A stretch of 64,000 nt of DNA from Dichetophora obliterata (Eukaryota > Arthropoda > Insecta > Diptera > Sciomyzidae): assembly GCA_963920525.1 (NCBI GenBank), contig OY986436.1, forward strand, positions 84,972,970 through 85,036,969. The letters run 5' to 3'. The notes beneath the pieces are model-generated. The model was not told the DNA's origin. It saw nothing but the letters and a program-made list of their open reading frames with translations, and searched no databases. How positions within the stretch are numbered: the first letter of the stretch is position 1; the number at the start of each line of letters is the position of its first letter. The translations under genes and the position numbers were made by a program. Below are positions 39,335 through 53,699 of this stretch, piece by piece.

Positions 39335-39705
39335 AAGTAAGGTTAGGTTAGTGTGGCTGCTTCAACCGAGACACACTTAGGCCAATAAGACCCATTGTGA
39401 TACGAAGGGTTAATTTTCCTTTGTCTATTTAAACCAGTTTAAGCTAATTACTAAGCCAAAGTCATTGAAAACCCAGTTGCCTAAGTGAAGAAATCGCTTT
39501 TTAGCCAGCGCTGGGCAAGTGCAGTGGAAATGTACTGTAGATTCTTCCTCCTCATCTGTACAGCTTCTGCAGAAGTCGTTGAGGGGTATGTTCAATCTCT
39601 AAGCGTGTCGGACAATCAGGCAATGCCCTGTAAGGATCCCTACCATGGTACTGATGTGGTCTCTACTGAAAGAAATGAGTTCTTTTGAACGCTTAAGGCT
39701 AAGAT
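39335..39705 (-). pseudogene. 3' end of an R1/LOA-type pol
   Basis: The minus strand from about 39700 reads DHISTMVGILTGHCLIVRHA, a stop, RLNIPLNDFCRSCTDEEEES, TVHFHCTCPALAKKRFLHLG. This is the C-terminal Cys/His block (GHCLxxRHAxRLxxxxxDxCRxC...HxxCxCPAL) of pol proteins of the R1/LOA/I group, the same block as at 12.25-12.5 kb. The 3' UTR then runs to a TAACCTAACCT tail at about 39345. Two stops follow in the UTR-proximal part. It is a 5'-truncated copy only some 360 bp long. Confidence 0.65.
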
Positions 39706-39709
39706 TCTA

Positions 39710-42700
39710 TCTGAAAAATAATGATTGAGTCCGAAAAGAAGCAAAATCGAATGAAAAATAAGCCTACCTCCTATACAAAGTTATTTTATAAAAACGATGA
39801 AATATCTTAAAAATCTAGAAGAAATAATCAAATGTCTTCAAATTTTGCACATAAGCTTTGATATGAAATACCCGTTTGAGTTTGAATTTGAAATAAATTT
39901 GTACATTAGAAAAACTAAACTTTTTTAGCATATTATGAAGTAAACTAGAATCGATACCCTATAGGAACAAACTGTTTTTTTTTCAAAACAAGTAATTAAA
40001 AAATTAATTTAAAAACCTGTAGTTGATAAACTACTTTGAGTTATATTAAGGCGGAACCCACTTTGATTTTTTGTGTTTTGAACAAACATTTGAATATTAT
40101 GTCAAATAATAATTTCGTAATATAATACATTTTTATCTAATTTTTCTTTTTAAACTTATGAATCGGCGTTTTCGGGGAATAAATCAATCTTGCTTGATCG
40201 TTCATTATCTGAATTGTATAATTCGTGTGTGTTTTTTCGGCTTTTTGGTTAAAATAGCTATCCGTAAATATCCAGAAATCACTTGCCGATAATCGATTTC
40301 GAAAGTAAAGCACCTTTTCGGGGATATTTGCCTTTGTTGAATTTTGCCAGCCTTTCATCTAAGGATGATACTTTATCCTGCCTGATCAAGAGCATGAGAA
40401 GAACATCACTGGAATTGATGCGGTCAAGACTCATATTTTGGCAGCGCGTAAGATCGTATTCATCGTATAGACACCTCTTTGGGTCCGAAGGGTTCGGATA
40501 AGATTATGGTCAACCCAGACGGCGATATGACCAGTCACTAATTGGCGTTGTCCTGCTTGCCGGCTTAAGGTTAAGGACTCCAACATTTTTTATAGGGGTG
40601 GTGCTGTTCTGTTGCCGTAACCAAGGAAACGGATCAGCTATCTACATTGGAATCTATCTACAGAAGCTTGCATACAATTGAAACATTATCTGAATTGAAA
40701 GCACGCCCGTTTACACAAAATCTTTCATTTACTTTTAGCTTTGCTTGCCTTACCCAGCAGATCCTTATTTATTTATGTTTTTCCCAATTTCCAATTAAAT
40801 CATATTCGTTGGATCAGTTTTTAATAACTAAGATATTTATATATCTTGTATTGTATAAGTGTATGGTTAGCCATCTCAAAAGGTTAATATTGAACATATA
40901 AAAATGTTGGAAACCAAAATGTTCGTATTTAGTTTATTAAAAACATATTAAGAGTCGATGTATTTAATTCAAACTGTTTAATAAAAAATCAATTAAAATT
41001 GGAGAACCATTAAAAAAAAGGTTTTGTTTCTTTTTTTTTATTAGATTTATTAGTTCCTCTTCAGTAGCGTTAAAATAGTAAATGGTTGAGAAATAATATT
41101 CGGTTAAGTCGTTACGATATTTTTGGATATATCTTTTATGTTTTAAAATTCATTTAAGTAAAATTTACTACTTTTTAATGGATTTATTTTAAACCAATTA
41201 TCAACTAACTCAAAATCAACTAAACGAAGTCAATTGCCTTATTAAGCCAACATCGCCAAAGAAAATATGTGAGTTCGTTCTATGGAAAAAAGTTAGAATT
41301 TCAACCAGTTGTGGTTGACAACAAACTACTTTTTCAATTACTTTTAAATTAGTCGATTTTTCTATAGTGTAGAATTATTCAACTGTTTGATATTTGTGTA
41401 AGCTTGTCTGTATTGTGTGATGATTGTCTGTATGTCCTAAACCAAAAAATTCTAACTGGTAATTTTACAGATTTGCTGTTTTCTTAGATATCATCTCAAA
41501 AATATAGGCTTATCTGAATCAGATGTCTCTGCGAGCAGGATAAAGAAACTGCGGGGACATAAAATGTGAACTGTCAGTTGTTAATAAGCTCAGACTACAG
41601 ACTTTGGTGGGCCATGAGTTTCAACATGATTATACATAATTTCCTTTCTGCCTTTTAGAGGCAGTGGATAACATTTGCATCGATTAACTTTAGTCAATCT
41701 GCGACCGTTGTTTGTCACAAAAAATTACAGTAAGGTAATTTTTTCAAAGCTCAAAGCTGTTGTTGGACTGCATGAACTTTGTCATCACATTATCTCCATA
41801 AAACCCAGCGTGCTCTAGCAACATATGTATATCGTTAAAACAATAGCATATCGCGACGACAATAAAAATCTTCAGATACAGGGTTAATAAATCAGTTTGA
41901 CTTATTGGCAACAAACGAGCTGATCTGCAGCTGAGAAGTATTCGTTGTTGGTAAGAAATTCTTAGCTCAATACTGATAGTAAATGAGGAGTGCAGCAAAG
42001 ACAAACAAAGCGTGACAGAAACAACATCGACGGCGCGACGCTGATGAAACGAAAATCTAAAACTAAAACCCAATCTAAGCTGGTGCCTGGGCTGGTGAGA
42101 ACGTGCGGTTGCTGTTGCTGACACAAACAACACGTCGTATGATGGGCCGTAGCTAGAGTGAGTACTACTCTTACCATGCAGTGATCCATGAAGCTATTTT
42201 AGCCAATTCAGCTAATAAACAGTGCCATCATCCCTTTTCTCCAGCCATAGTAAAACTTTAATTTGAGTTCATTTTTCGTGGCGGATCTGTTGTAGTCGTA
42301 TTTATTGTCAAATCATGAGGTTCCCTGCTGCCAACCACCCAGCCGGCTTAGCTGGCCAGCTTGAAATCCAGTCAGTCAGTCAGTCAGTCAGCCAGCCACA
42401 TACTCGACCGTGATTTGCTGCTCTGCTCGTATTCATGCGGCTCAGTAAATCTTCCTCAAACCTGCTGCAATGGTTGTATGGTCCAGTACACGCGAAGGCT
42501 GCATTGCAGTCTATTGCTTTGACAATTTGTGGCCCCACAGGCAGCAGGGCGGTAGGGGCGCCCTTGGGTGGTTGAATTAAATCAGGTTGCTGCCTGTAAA
42601 ATGCAAAATTTTCACCATTTAAAAAAAAACTTCTGCAACTCAATCACCACAAACCAATATTGCGTTGCGTGCCGCTTTTGTTGCATGAGCGCCTCACACT

Positions 42701-44680
42701 TCAGCCTCCTGCGAAGCCGTAATTATTTCGTGCCTTGTCTGCTACGCTCGACATCGAACTCTTTGCGGAGTATGCAAGGCGCAGCTGATGTCCTCGTAAA
42801 TATTAGGAAAAGCTCCTCTCATGCGTGTGCGAATGTGGCAGCCACAAATCCTAAACTAGGCCTAAATTGTTTGCAAAAACTGTGCAAATGTGCCAAGCGG
42901 ACTGGCTATTGTTGTTGCCGGTGCTCCTGTTATGGAGAGTGGACTGAAAATCTGTGAAAATAGATGCCGTGTATGAAGAGTAGATGAAAATGCAATTTTA
43001 TTTTCCAAACACCAACGCATGCACGCATTTGTGCACTGGCGGGCACAAATTGTAGCTCAATCGATCCGACCAATTGGAACTTAAATGCTCAGATAAATTT
43101 TTCCGAAGCAACAATGGACCAAATCAGACGTTTGAGCATGCAACAGCACAGAAACAATTAATGGCCGTTTCGCCCCACTGTACAAGCTTTGAAAATGAAA
43201 CTTCCCACCGCTACGCACTGCATACGCATAATTGACAAAGGCAAAGGGTACTGCCAAGGATGTAGTAGCAATTTCGCAGCATTGAAGTCGTAATCAATGA
43301 GGACTGTGAAGTGTTTCTTCTACTCCGGTTGAAGGACTTGACAGCAATTGCCATGTCTGTCGAAATTAGAGTTTGATATCAATTCTACTTTGATCCTTGT
43401 TTTTCAGCTGTTCACGGAGTAGCAGTGAGAAGGTCTTCCAATGACTATTTTACTAGTATCCTTAAAACACATGCCAACTGGAGCTCATTGTTTTATCGAT
43501 GTGTGTCGGGTACCCATTAATAAATGCTCCATTTGATATTAATGCAAAGTTAAAAACTAAGGAAAAACACATGTTTCAAGCATAACTAGAAGTTTAAGAG
43601 AAATAAAGGGTGTTGGCGAGATTCGAAGAAGTTAGGTAGATAAGTTTTCCACTTAAAGCACAAAAGAGTTTAGTTTTGTAATCAATATCTAATTATATTT
43701 TGTCGCAGAGAAGTGCGGCAGGTCGTTTTAATTTATAATCTTCTTTTACCCAACAAGTACTTCAATAATCTCATTATTTGAATATGCAAACCTATACCAG
43801 AAAAAACAATCTATTTATTATAATAAACTTTTTAAAGATTCGTTTGAACTCAAAGGATTTCACCGCATGAAGGTATAAACAAGCATAGGTTCCCATACTA
43901 AAGCAATATATTCTGCAGCTTGGTATATCCGCAGCGTAACCTCTACATCTGCAGTTGATTGCATATCGCTGTATATCCCTGAGAGCACTTATTCGCAATC
44001 AGCGAATGTAAATATTTTTGAGCAAAAATAAAACGAATATGTGTATGACTATAGAAAGCAATAATTTTACTTTTGTTAAACTCGTTGCAATACTCAAAAG
44101 TGTCTGAAACTAAACATTTTTTTGAAATATCAAATTTCATGGTTTTTCTCTTGATATTGGTTTTATCTTTGTCTGTTGCTTTTGCTGAGATTTTTGTTAT
44201 TGTTTTTCATTGAATGTGTCGCTTCCATTTTAAACACAATCGCGCTCCTGGAGCTATATTTGCAATTTTGTATTCGTATTTCGAAGATGCATTTCGGCAC
44301 GCTCGACAACAAATATTTACAAAACCTTTAATTTCTAAATACAAACTACAGGCGCTGCATCTTGCGGTTATATTTTGGCATATGACAACTAAGAAGCTTT
44401 TACACAAGAAATTTTTGTAGCAGTAACTTACAACTTTTCACAAGGAGGATTTAATATTTTACTCTCTGATGTACAGTAACGGAATTAAGTAAGCATTTTC
44501 AAGTACGGTAACAGACCTCTCAAACCGCAAAAAATCTCACCAATTTCAAAATACGAGTATAGAATAGACTCGCTGATTTACCCAATGTTTCTTGTCAATT
44601 CGTATAAATAATTTATATTATCCTTTAATCGCTTTGATTTGATTCGCATGTAAAATCATGTTTGACATTTGAAGCCGATT
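39710..44680. other. No gene recognised in 5 kb
   Basis: Mostly AT-rich. The part 41740-43350 is closer to balanced composition and could be old unique sequence (regulatory or conserved non-coding), but ORFs on both strands there have no recognisable domain. 40140-40560 has a minus-strand frame with non-random composition (MSLDRINSSDVLLMLLIRQD), unknown. Confidence 0.4.
42369..42396. repeat. (CAGT)n / (CAGC) microsatellite
   Basis: CAGTCAGTCAGTCAGTCAGT followed by CAGCCAGCCA. Confidence 0.85.
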
Positions 44681-44689
44681 TATGATTAT

Positions 44690-45615
44690 CCAACATGACC
44701 TTCCACAGGAAAGTCTACTATGACCAAAAAATTAAAACTTATTAAAAACTGATTATGTTATAATTTTACCTAAGAGAAACATTTTAAATTTATTAATTCT
44801 AGCAATTTATACATAAATTTATTTACGTTGAAGGTCACATCGTCCGCACTGTTTCACAAATATAGTTTTCTTTTTTTGTAAATGTTCAGTAAATGTTTTG
44901 TAAGCTTTTTTGTTTTTGTAAAAATGGAAGGCGTTGGCAAGAGATAATTGGAAAATAGTTGAGACAAGGAAAGGACAATATATTTAATTTGTTTTTAATT
45001 GCAAGTTACATAATTACTTAATTGCATAATTATTTAATTACCCAATTCGCCTGCAGTGGAAATGACCATGCCTATTTTTAGTTCAGTTTCCGAAAGTAAC
45101 CATATAAAATAAATTACCAAATTTTAGTCTAATACGTATAAAACCGTCTGAAATATAGCATTTTTATTGATATGTGGGCGTTAAAAGGGGGTGTGGTTTT
45201 CTTTGTACTAACCGTGATATTAATCTTAAAAATAGATATGGGCATTTCCAGAGAAAAGTCTACAGAGACCAAAAAATTAAAGATTGTTAAAAACTTATTA
45301 TTTTATGTTATTATATAGGAGAAACATTTTCATTTTATTAATATAAGCAATTTTTACATAAATTTATTTACCATGATGATAAAATCGTTTCCATTGTTTC
45401 AAAAATGCAATTTTACTTTTTCGTAAATGTTTCGTAAACTTTTTTGTTTTAGTACATATTGAAGGCATTGGCCAAAGATAATTTTAAAAATGGTTGAGGC
45501 AATGAAAGGAAAATATATTAATTTGTTTTTTAATTACTAAATTACATAGTTAATTATTTACCTTATTACTTAATTACTCAATAAAACTACAATGGAAATT
45601 TTAGTAACGTAACGC
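44690..45615. repeat. Two diverged copies of a ~370-bp repeat, spacing ~545 bp
   Basis: Copy A (44690-45075) and copy B (45238-45615) share, in order: AAAGTCTACTATGACC/AAAGTCTACAGAGACC, CAAAAAATTAAA, AGAGAAACATTTT/GGAGAAACATTTT, ACATAAATTTATTTAC, GTAAATGTT, GGAAGGCGTTGGC/TGAAGGCATTGGC, and TTAATTAC. Roughly 75-80 percent alike by eye. Confidence 0.7.
45081..45205. repeat. Dispersed repeat module, copy 1
   Basis: CAAATTTTAGTCTAATACGT, then CGTCTGAAATATAGCATTTT, TATTGATATGTGGGCG and AAAGGGGGTGTGG match 46970-47050. The last part resembles the GTGGGCGT..GTGG blocks of fly INE-1-like repeats. Confidence 0.6.
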
Positions 45616-45649
45616 CGTAACGAAACGCCAGATCAAAAAGCCAAATTAA

Positions 45650-46860
45650 AAAAAACCAGAGAAGATTTTTAAATTTGATCACTTGGAAAATAAACTTATA
45701 TTATTTCAAATTCTTTTAAAAAAGTTGTATACAAAAAGTCTTGCCCAGTTCAGAAAGTTTTGCAAAGTTTGTAATCTATGTCAATAAATTCTTCTGTTTT
45801 TAGTAACGTAACTCCAGCACATATTTCTGCTTATATCTTTTAATCCTTAGGGTCACTTATTGTCATTGTTTTTACTTAATATAGTTTTCTAAATTACTAA
45901 ATTACTCAGCAAATATAAGAAAAACATTTTGAAAATTAGACTTTTTCATTCCTTTTTTTAATATTTATTCCTACAAATCGTCCGTTACGCCAGTTTGGAA
46001 ATGCTCATATGAGTATTTCCAGCAAAAGGTCCAACGCGATTGAAACATTAAATGTTACTGAAAATTCTTGTAAGATGGAAAATAAAAATACAAATCTTAA
46101 ATTTAATGAGAGCATATAGTACTTAAAGCTGATCTCCATTTAAATTAAAAAAATAAAACAAATGCGTCGTTGGACACACGAGATAATTGAAGCTTTTTTG
46201 CAGTTTCATAGATTTGATAATTTAATGATTTTTTTTTTTCATTAAATAATTTTTAAATTCAAAAATTTTAAATACCACAAACTTAACCAAAAACATACTC
46301 TTTAAAAAACACCAATAAATTTATTACAATACATTATTATTTTATTTGATTACATGTTAATTAATTCTGAATAATTTTTTAAATGTTTTGAATATTTTTT
46401 TTGGAAATTTATTAATGATATTATGTGTTTATGATATCTAAAATAGCAAACTTATATTATAAATGTAATCGATATATCAAGCAATTACTGCATCAATAGT
46501 TGTCCTTAATCGTGTTGCAAAAATCCTTATCCTTTAATGAAAAATTTGTCGGTGCTTCCGAAAATGTCATTCTTATTTTACTGTCACTGCAAAACTTACA
46601 AAAAAACCAAAACTGATCGCAAATTTTGTAACGAAATCAAAATATTTGGTTAGTTTTGTTATTTTTTGCGTAAAACCTGTATTTTTCCGAAAAAAATAAG
46701 ATATTGTTAAAGAAAATCTATTAAGAAAATCGATTGTATTTAAAGCAAAATATAGTGTTTAATCGAATGAAAGCACCCACATGAAGTGATTGTCTATTTA
46801 TGCATTTCCCTTATTTTATTGTCATACTAGATGCCCTGGCAAACGTTTTTCTGCACCTTT
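45650..46860. other. No gene recognised
   Basis: AT-rich sequence. AGTATTTCCAGCAAAAGGTC near 46013 hints at another decayed copy of the 44.7-kb repeat start. Confidence 0.4.
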
Positions 46861-46864
46861 TCTA

Positions 46865-47165
46865 TGCTTCCGTCTGAAATAAAGCAATTTTATTGATTTT
46901 TTGGAGTAAAGGGGGCTTGGGAGCTCAGTTTTACTACAGTTGCCGACAATAACAATTTAAACTAAATTATCAAATTTTAGTCTTATACATCTTAAATCGT
47001 CTGAAATATTGAACTTTTATTGATTTGTGGGTGGTGAAAGGGGGAGTGGCAAAAAAATTGTTCATAAACCATATCATGTTTGAAGACAATCTACTGCAAA
47101 AATTTAAGCTCAATCAGACGCTTCGTTCTTGAGTCATGGAATTAGTAACACATTTTACGACTTTA
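46865..47165. repeat. Dispersed repeat module, copies 2 and 3
   Basis: GTCTGAAATAAAGCAATTTT near 46872 and CGTCTGAAATATTGAACTTT near 46998 start two similar units, each followed by TTTATTGATTT, AAAGGGGG and G-rich sequence. The second continues into CATATCATGTTTGAAGACAA, GCTCAATCAGACGCTTCGTT and CTTGAGTCATGG, wording typical of fly Helitron-related repeats. Confidence 0.5.
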
Positions 47166-47320
47166 TTTTATATATCACGCATTCCGTAAAAAAGCAAACC
47201 GCAAAAAAAAAATCAAAGTGAAAAAATCAACTTTATGTTAACTAAAAATCTTTTGTTCCCATACTTCAGCACATAATATGTGCAGTAAGAAAAAAAATAA
47301 CAAACATGTCTAAGCATACA

Positions 47321-47436
47321 CACTTGCTTAAAACGGCAAAAGTATGAATTAAAAACGTGTGAATTAAAGCACAGTAAACACTTGCTTAAAACGGCGAAAG
47401 TATGAATTAAAAACGTGTGAATTAAAGCACAGTAAA
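47321..47436. repeat. Perfect 58-bp tandem duplication
   Basis: CACTTGCTTAAAACGGCAAA starts copy 1 at 47321 and CACTTGCTTAAAACGGCGAA starts copy 2 at 47379; both run to AATTAAAGCACAGTAAA. Only one base differs, so the duplication is recent. Confidence 0.95.
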
Positions 47437-47439
47437 CGC

Positions 47440-48850
47440 ATTTTTTGTAAGCAAAGTTTTTGTTTTTTTATTGTCCTTGGTAAAACAACAATACGTTATA
47501 CTTATATACTTATAAAATCAATGTAGTATTAATTAACAAATAGGTGTATTAAATGAGATATGTCATAAAATATTAAACGGAAAGTTTTGTCTACCGTATG
47601 CAACAAAAAAAAACAATATTTGGTTTGTGTAAAGCCTCCTTTAAGCAAATCCAGATGAATACTTGCGTATGAAAATTTCAGAGTTGCTTTACGTGATTCA
47701 ATCAGAAGTTTTCACGTAAAAGTATGTTTTTTTACTTTTATTGGTTGCGTACTTGGGGACACTTCAATAAATTTTAATAGGATGTCCAAGTGCGAAACTC
47801 TTCACAGTGTACATTTTTGCTTTTATCAGTCAAATTTTCTATAATATGAGCCACTAAAGCCTCAAAAAATATAAAAGCCTTTCGCATGGACAAACAAGAA
47901 ATAAAAGACACTCTAAAAAATTTGCATGTGAATACCTCACTAAAAAAAATACCTGATTAAAGAATACCTAACCTACAAAATAAACACCACTTCGACGTAT
48001 CGAGTGATGGCAACATATTGTCATCCCCTAATAAAGGTTCTAAATACATGAAAAATTGTTTTTTATCAAACTGTATCAAAAAAAATAATTTTTTTTTTGT
48101 TTTTCGTACATGTCGAAAAAAGCAATCATGTCGAAAACACCGTACGCAACCGAAATTTTAATTTTTATAATTTTTTTATAACTTTGAATTATTTTAATAT
48201 ATAATATTGAATTATATACCTACTATTTACACTTTCATACAAATAAAATAGGGGTATTCTCTGTGTCTAGGATATGACCGTTGTGCGGTGCGTGAATAGA
48301 AAATATAAAATCCGTGCACCGCCGCAACAACAAATTACAAGTAAAAAAAATCGTACAATATTTCCTATGTATGCTACACTGAAACCCATGTATTAGATGA
48401 AGAGCCAGAGCCTAAAAATTCTCTGAATTTACTATAGCTGATTTTTTGAGAGTTAGTTATAGTTGTGAACACACTTTTACTGTGGCCAGTCAAGTGAACA
48501 GTAGAACAAGCGTCTCATATATGCAATCAAACATGTCATTATTACGGTGGTAATGAAATTAATTTACTAAGGCAGACCAATTTTATACAGATTGTATATA
48601 GCATATAAATAACAGTAATGTCAGTCAGTCAGTTAAATGTCGGAACGGAGTGGTCAGTCAGCCCCAATGTATGTAAAATAAATAAATAAAGTGCAATTTA
48701 TTTATAAAACATACAAAATTTTTTTAAGGGTACTTACTTGAATATTAACCATAAATAAAATCGTCACTCAACCATAATGTAAAACAACTCCCGTCAGCCA
48801 GCCAAAAAAAGAAAATTATTTATATTATTTTTTATTTTTTAATTTTCTAT
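47440..48850. other. No gene recognised
   Basis: AT-rich; a short GTCAGTCAGTCAGTT run near 48620. No coding signal. Confidence 0.45.
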
Positions 48851-48855
48851 CACTG

Positions 48856-48953
48856 TTAATTTTCTTCCTCAGAATCATCGAATTCGTTGATCTCGCTTTT
48901 AAAATCGGAAATAATTACCTCTTCGGTTTCCGATTGAGTTTCAGATTTGGCAT
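48856..48953 (-). CDS. Possible 3' terminal exon with acidic C-terminus
   Basis: On the minus strand a good 3' splice site (TATTTGTTTTTTAG, AG at 48955-48954) precedes an open frame that reads AKSETQSETEEVIISDF, then KSEINEFDDSEEEN and TAA at 48858-48856. AATAAA-type sequence follows within 40 bp (near 48820). The acidic Ser/Glu-rich end is common in nuclear or chaperone-like proteins but identifies nothing. The upstream sequence on this strand is the (TAA)n tract, which would then lie in an intron. This may be a chance ORF of 31 codons; unlike neighbouring frames it has mixed codons and no AT-homopolymer bias. Confidence 0.25.
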
Positions 48954-49135
48954 CTAAAAAACAAATATTTTTTTAATTCTTTTGAAATCTACTGAACTGA
49001 TCTTTTTCAAATGTTGAAGGCTTATTAAATAAGAAAAATACCCATTAAACCATATGAGAAGGTTTTGCGTAAAATGATAGTTTTGAGAACGTTTTCGGGT
49101 AGACATTTTTTTGTGAATTTTTTTTTTAATATATA

Positions 49136-50777
<1,642 letters not shown>

Positions 50778-50884
50778 ATTAAAAATCAAACTTACATTCT
50801 GAAAAGTTCACTGACATTTTTTAATTTAAAAAATTCACAACTGATATGAATTTATTACCTCATTTAAAAAAATTTGTGGTGTGA

Positions 50885-50955
50885 GTTCTAAGCTCATATG
50901 GTAAAGCGATTGATTTATAACCACACAAGGCTAGTGAGTTCGAGCCTCAACAATG
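50885..50955 (+). repeat. tRNA-like module (SINE head)
   Basis: TAAGCTCATATGGTAAAGCG (from 50889) fits a pol III A box, and GAGTTCGAGCCTC (50936-50948) fits a B box, spaced as in a tRNA. The acceptor stem is not convincing, so it is not a functional tRNA. A second GCGTTCGAGCCTCAACAATG occurs at 51136. Confidence 0.45.
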
Positions 50956-50999
50956 TGGGCGTATTTTTTTATGACACAAATTCAAATTTTGAAATATTC

Positions 51000-53520
51000 A
51001 CCACTGGTGGTGAAAAAAAAATTGTACAAACGTAGTTAGAAAACTTTTTATTCATTTTATAAGAAATTAGTTTGATTTATTGCTATTTAGAATATATTTA
51101 TTTGTGTGTTCATAACAACTCAGGGCATAAGTTGTGCGTTCGAGCCTCAACAATGTCAATGGATTTTTTCCGATTTTTTTTTCATTTTTAATATTTTTAA
51201 TACTATTTCTGTTTCTTGAAAAAATTCTTGTGTAACCTTTAGTAGTGAATTTTTGAAAATTCGATTTTTTAAAGTTTTTGACGGAATTCAAACAATTTTT
51301 TATAAATTTTTATTGATGAGCTTTTTTTAAGAAAACACAGCATAAAACTGTGTGTGTGTGTAAAAAGTGTTGTGCGTTTTATAAAAACCGTGAGAAAAAC
51401 AAAAAACAAATACAAAAATAAAAAAAAGAGACAACCACACAAGGCAAGCGACGCCTAGTGAAGGAGAAACACATCCATCGCTTCAGGTAGATGAAGAAGT
51501 TTCTACCGAAAAGAGCCAGAGCGAATAAATAGATCGCAGTTCAAAAGAAAAGACAAAAATTTGACAAAGATTAAAAGTCAGAAAATAATTATTTAAGTAA
51601 AAATTTTTTTAAAGAAAGCACTTATTATTATAGATGTTAATAAGCATCTATGTATATCTATAAATCTGTATTTTGTTTTCGAGGAAATAATTTTTGTAAG
51701 CTATATAAAAATTCATTCCTTCATCACAGAAATTAAATCTTAACAAAAAACTCAGTATTTACGGTCAAATGTACAAGCTCTTTTTGTTTTTTAGTCTCTC
51801 TCAATATATGAGCCACCATTAAAAACAATTTGCGCCATGGCTGCCGCAGTTCTTGCCTCATAGTCAGCAGATAGTTTATGACACTTGATGATTATGATGT
51901 TGATCCAGTGTGCGTTGGCTTGTTTTGTTAGCTCTTAGTTGTTTTTGTGTTTTGTTTTGTTTTTTGCAGTTTAAATCCAGTTTAAATCCTTCTCAGCCCG
52001 CCTGGACTTTGCTTGTATAGACTAGCGAATAAAAAAAAATTATTAAAAAAGTTCGTCCGCATGTCAGCATACAATGGCGACGAATTACGAGCAACACTTA
52101 ATAGGGTTACATGTGCCACCCTTCCGTAAAATATCCTGTTTAAAACCCGTTCATGCAACCCCAAAAAATGGAAAAAAATGTTACTCTTACTGGTTTTTTA
52201 AAATTTTTTGTTTTTATTTTATTTGAAAATTGTACTAACAGCAAAAAACAACAACAAGAATTCAATTGCTTCCGTTTATTGCCCGCCAGAGGTCGCACAG
52301 CTACAACGCGTTTTTCGACACACTTTGCAGCTCTCTGTTCCACCCCCAAACTATTTAAATCACTCACGCTCTGGTCGGCTTAAGTGTTGTTTATGTGGTC
52401 AGCATGTTGCTTCAACCCGGTCCAACCTGCACAGTGGAACAGCAACTCGATGTTTTTAATCGTCCCTCATTTTTTTGGGTCGCTTTGTTGACGGGTCATT
52501 ATTTTGTGGCCGCGAAAAGCAAGAAAACAGCTACGTACAAAAAATCGCAACAACGCAGGGCTCCTCCATGGAGTTTCTCAGCCTTTCTTTAAACCTGTTG
52601 TTGTTACTGTTGTTGTTTTGAATAAGGTTCTTTCGCCCAATTTCGCGATCTGCGCGTCAGAGCTCCACATCAATTCTGGCTACAAAGTCACTCGTACATT
52701 GAGTCGTGAAGCACTCTGAGCAGCGGTTGTCAGAAGTGTTGCTTTTTATTTGGCCCCCTTTTGCAGCTCTTTGATCCCCATCTTTGTCCGCTGCGTCAGT
52801 TGAGGCATATTTTTAAGGTTTTTTTTCGCGATTTCGCATTATTAAGCTCGATTCAATGTGCAGTTAACAGATTTTTCGACAGTGATTTCTTAATATAATG
52901 TTCATGATGGCGTTCATCGTTCGAATGGACAGACAATGAAGCCTAGGTGGTGTGCTTTCTTGTATTTTGCATTTGTTAGTTTTTCTTTATTTGCACCTCT
53001 GACACTTTCAATGAATCTTGGTTTTTGTATTTTGTTGCTGCTGCAGCAGCTGATGGCTTTCTTCCAACACCAAGGTTGCCATCATCTGTAGAGCTATCCA
53101 CTCAACCTTTTGAATTGCTTTCGACCGCACGTCATGCATAAATAATCGCCATTTTTGGCGCTCGATTTTATAGTGCAGTTGATTGATGATTATTCGTGCA
53201 AAAGGAGTTATTATTGTTGTTGTTTTCGTTGTTGTTATTGTTATTGCTATTTTTGTTGTGTTGGTTGTTGTTGATGTTACCTTGTTGGCGATGATGTTCT
53301 TGATGAAGGTGTTCTTCTATAAACCACTCCATTTTAAGAGTCTTTTAGTTGATGTCTTTATAATGATCTCATGTGGGCGATTTAGGGCGGAACCATTACC
53401 ACAAAATGGATGAGGTTAATATTGAAAACTGCTGACTATGAATAATGTTTTCAAACGTGCTCAGAAAACAAAACCATAAACTTACAAATCATATCCTTGA
53501 TTGAAATTAGAAGGTGTTCA
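51000..53520. other. No gene recognised
   Basis: 51.0-51.75 kb is AT-rich. 51.8-53.4 kb is more balanced in composition, with CAA/GTT-rich stretches (53205-53280) and a CTGCTGCAGCAGC word at 53037. ORFs there overlap on both strands and lack known domains. It could be old unique sequence of the locus. Confidence 0.4.
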
Positions 53521-53526
53521 TTTTTA

Positions 53527-53620
53527 GGCCTTGGCGGCCGTGGCATACTGGTAAGAGTGCATGGCCCGTATACTAAAGAACCGCGGTAGTCCGGGCTTAA
53601 TTCAAACCTGAGATACTGTT
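53527..53620 (+). repeat. tRNA-like module (SINE head)
   Basis: GTGGCATACTGGTAAGAGTG (53539) resembles an A box and GGGCTTAATTCAAACCTGAG (53593) a B box. The overall layout is tRNA-like but no stable cloverleaf is visible. Confidence 0.4.
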
Positions 53621-53699
53621 GTTTTCAATTGCCGCCATCACCACTCTGCACTTGACATAGGTAACGCAACGAAAAATGCTGCGCTGATACACAAACCTA

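Noticed and set aside
41744..42189. Overlapping minus-strand ORFs
   Set aside because: Low-complexity Leu/Ser-rich translation with no known domain or splice context.
42568..42957. 129-codon Cys-rich ORF
   Set aside because: Cys residues have no regular spacing, and ORFs of similar length overlap on the other strand; probably chance in more balanced DNA.
53183..53413. Val/Ile-rich 76-codon ORF
   Set aside because: Comes from a GTT/ATT-rich simple-sequence stretch.
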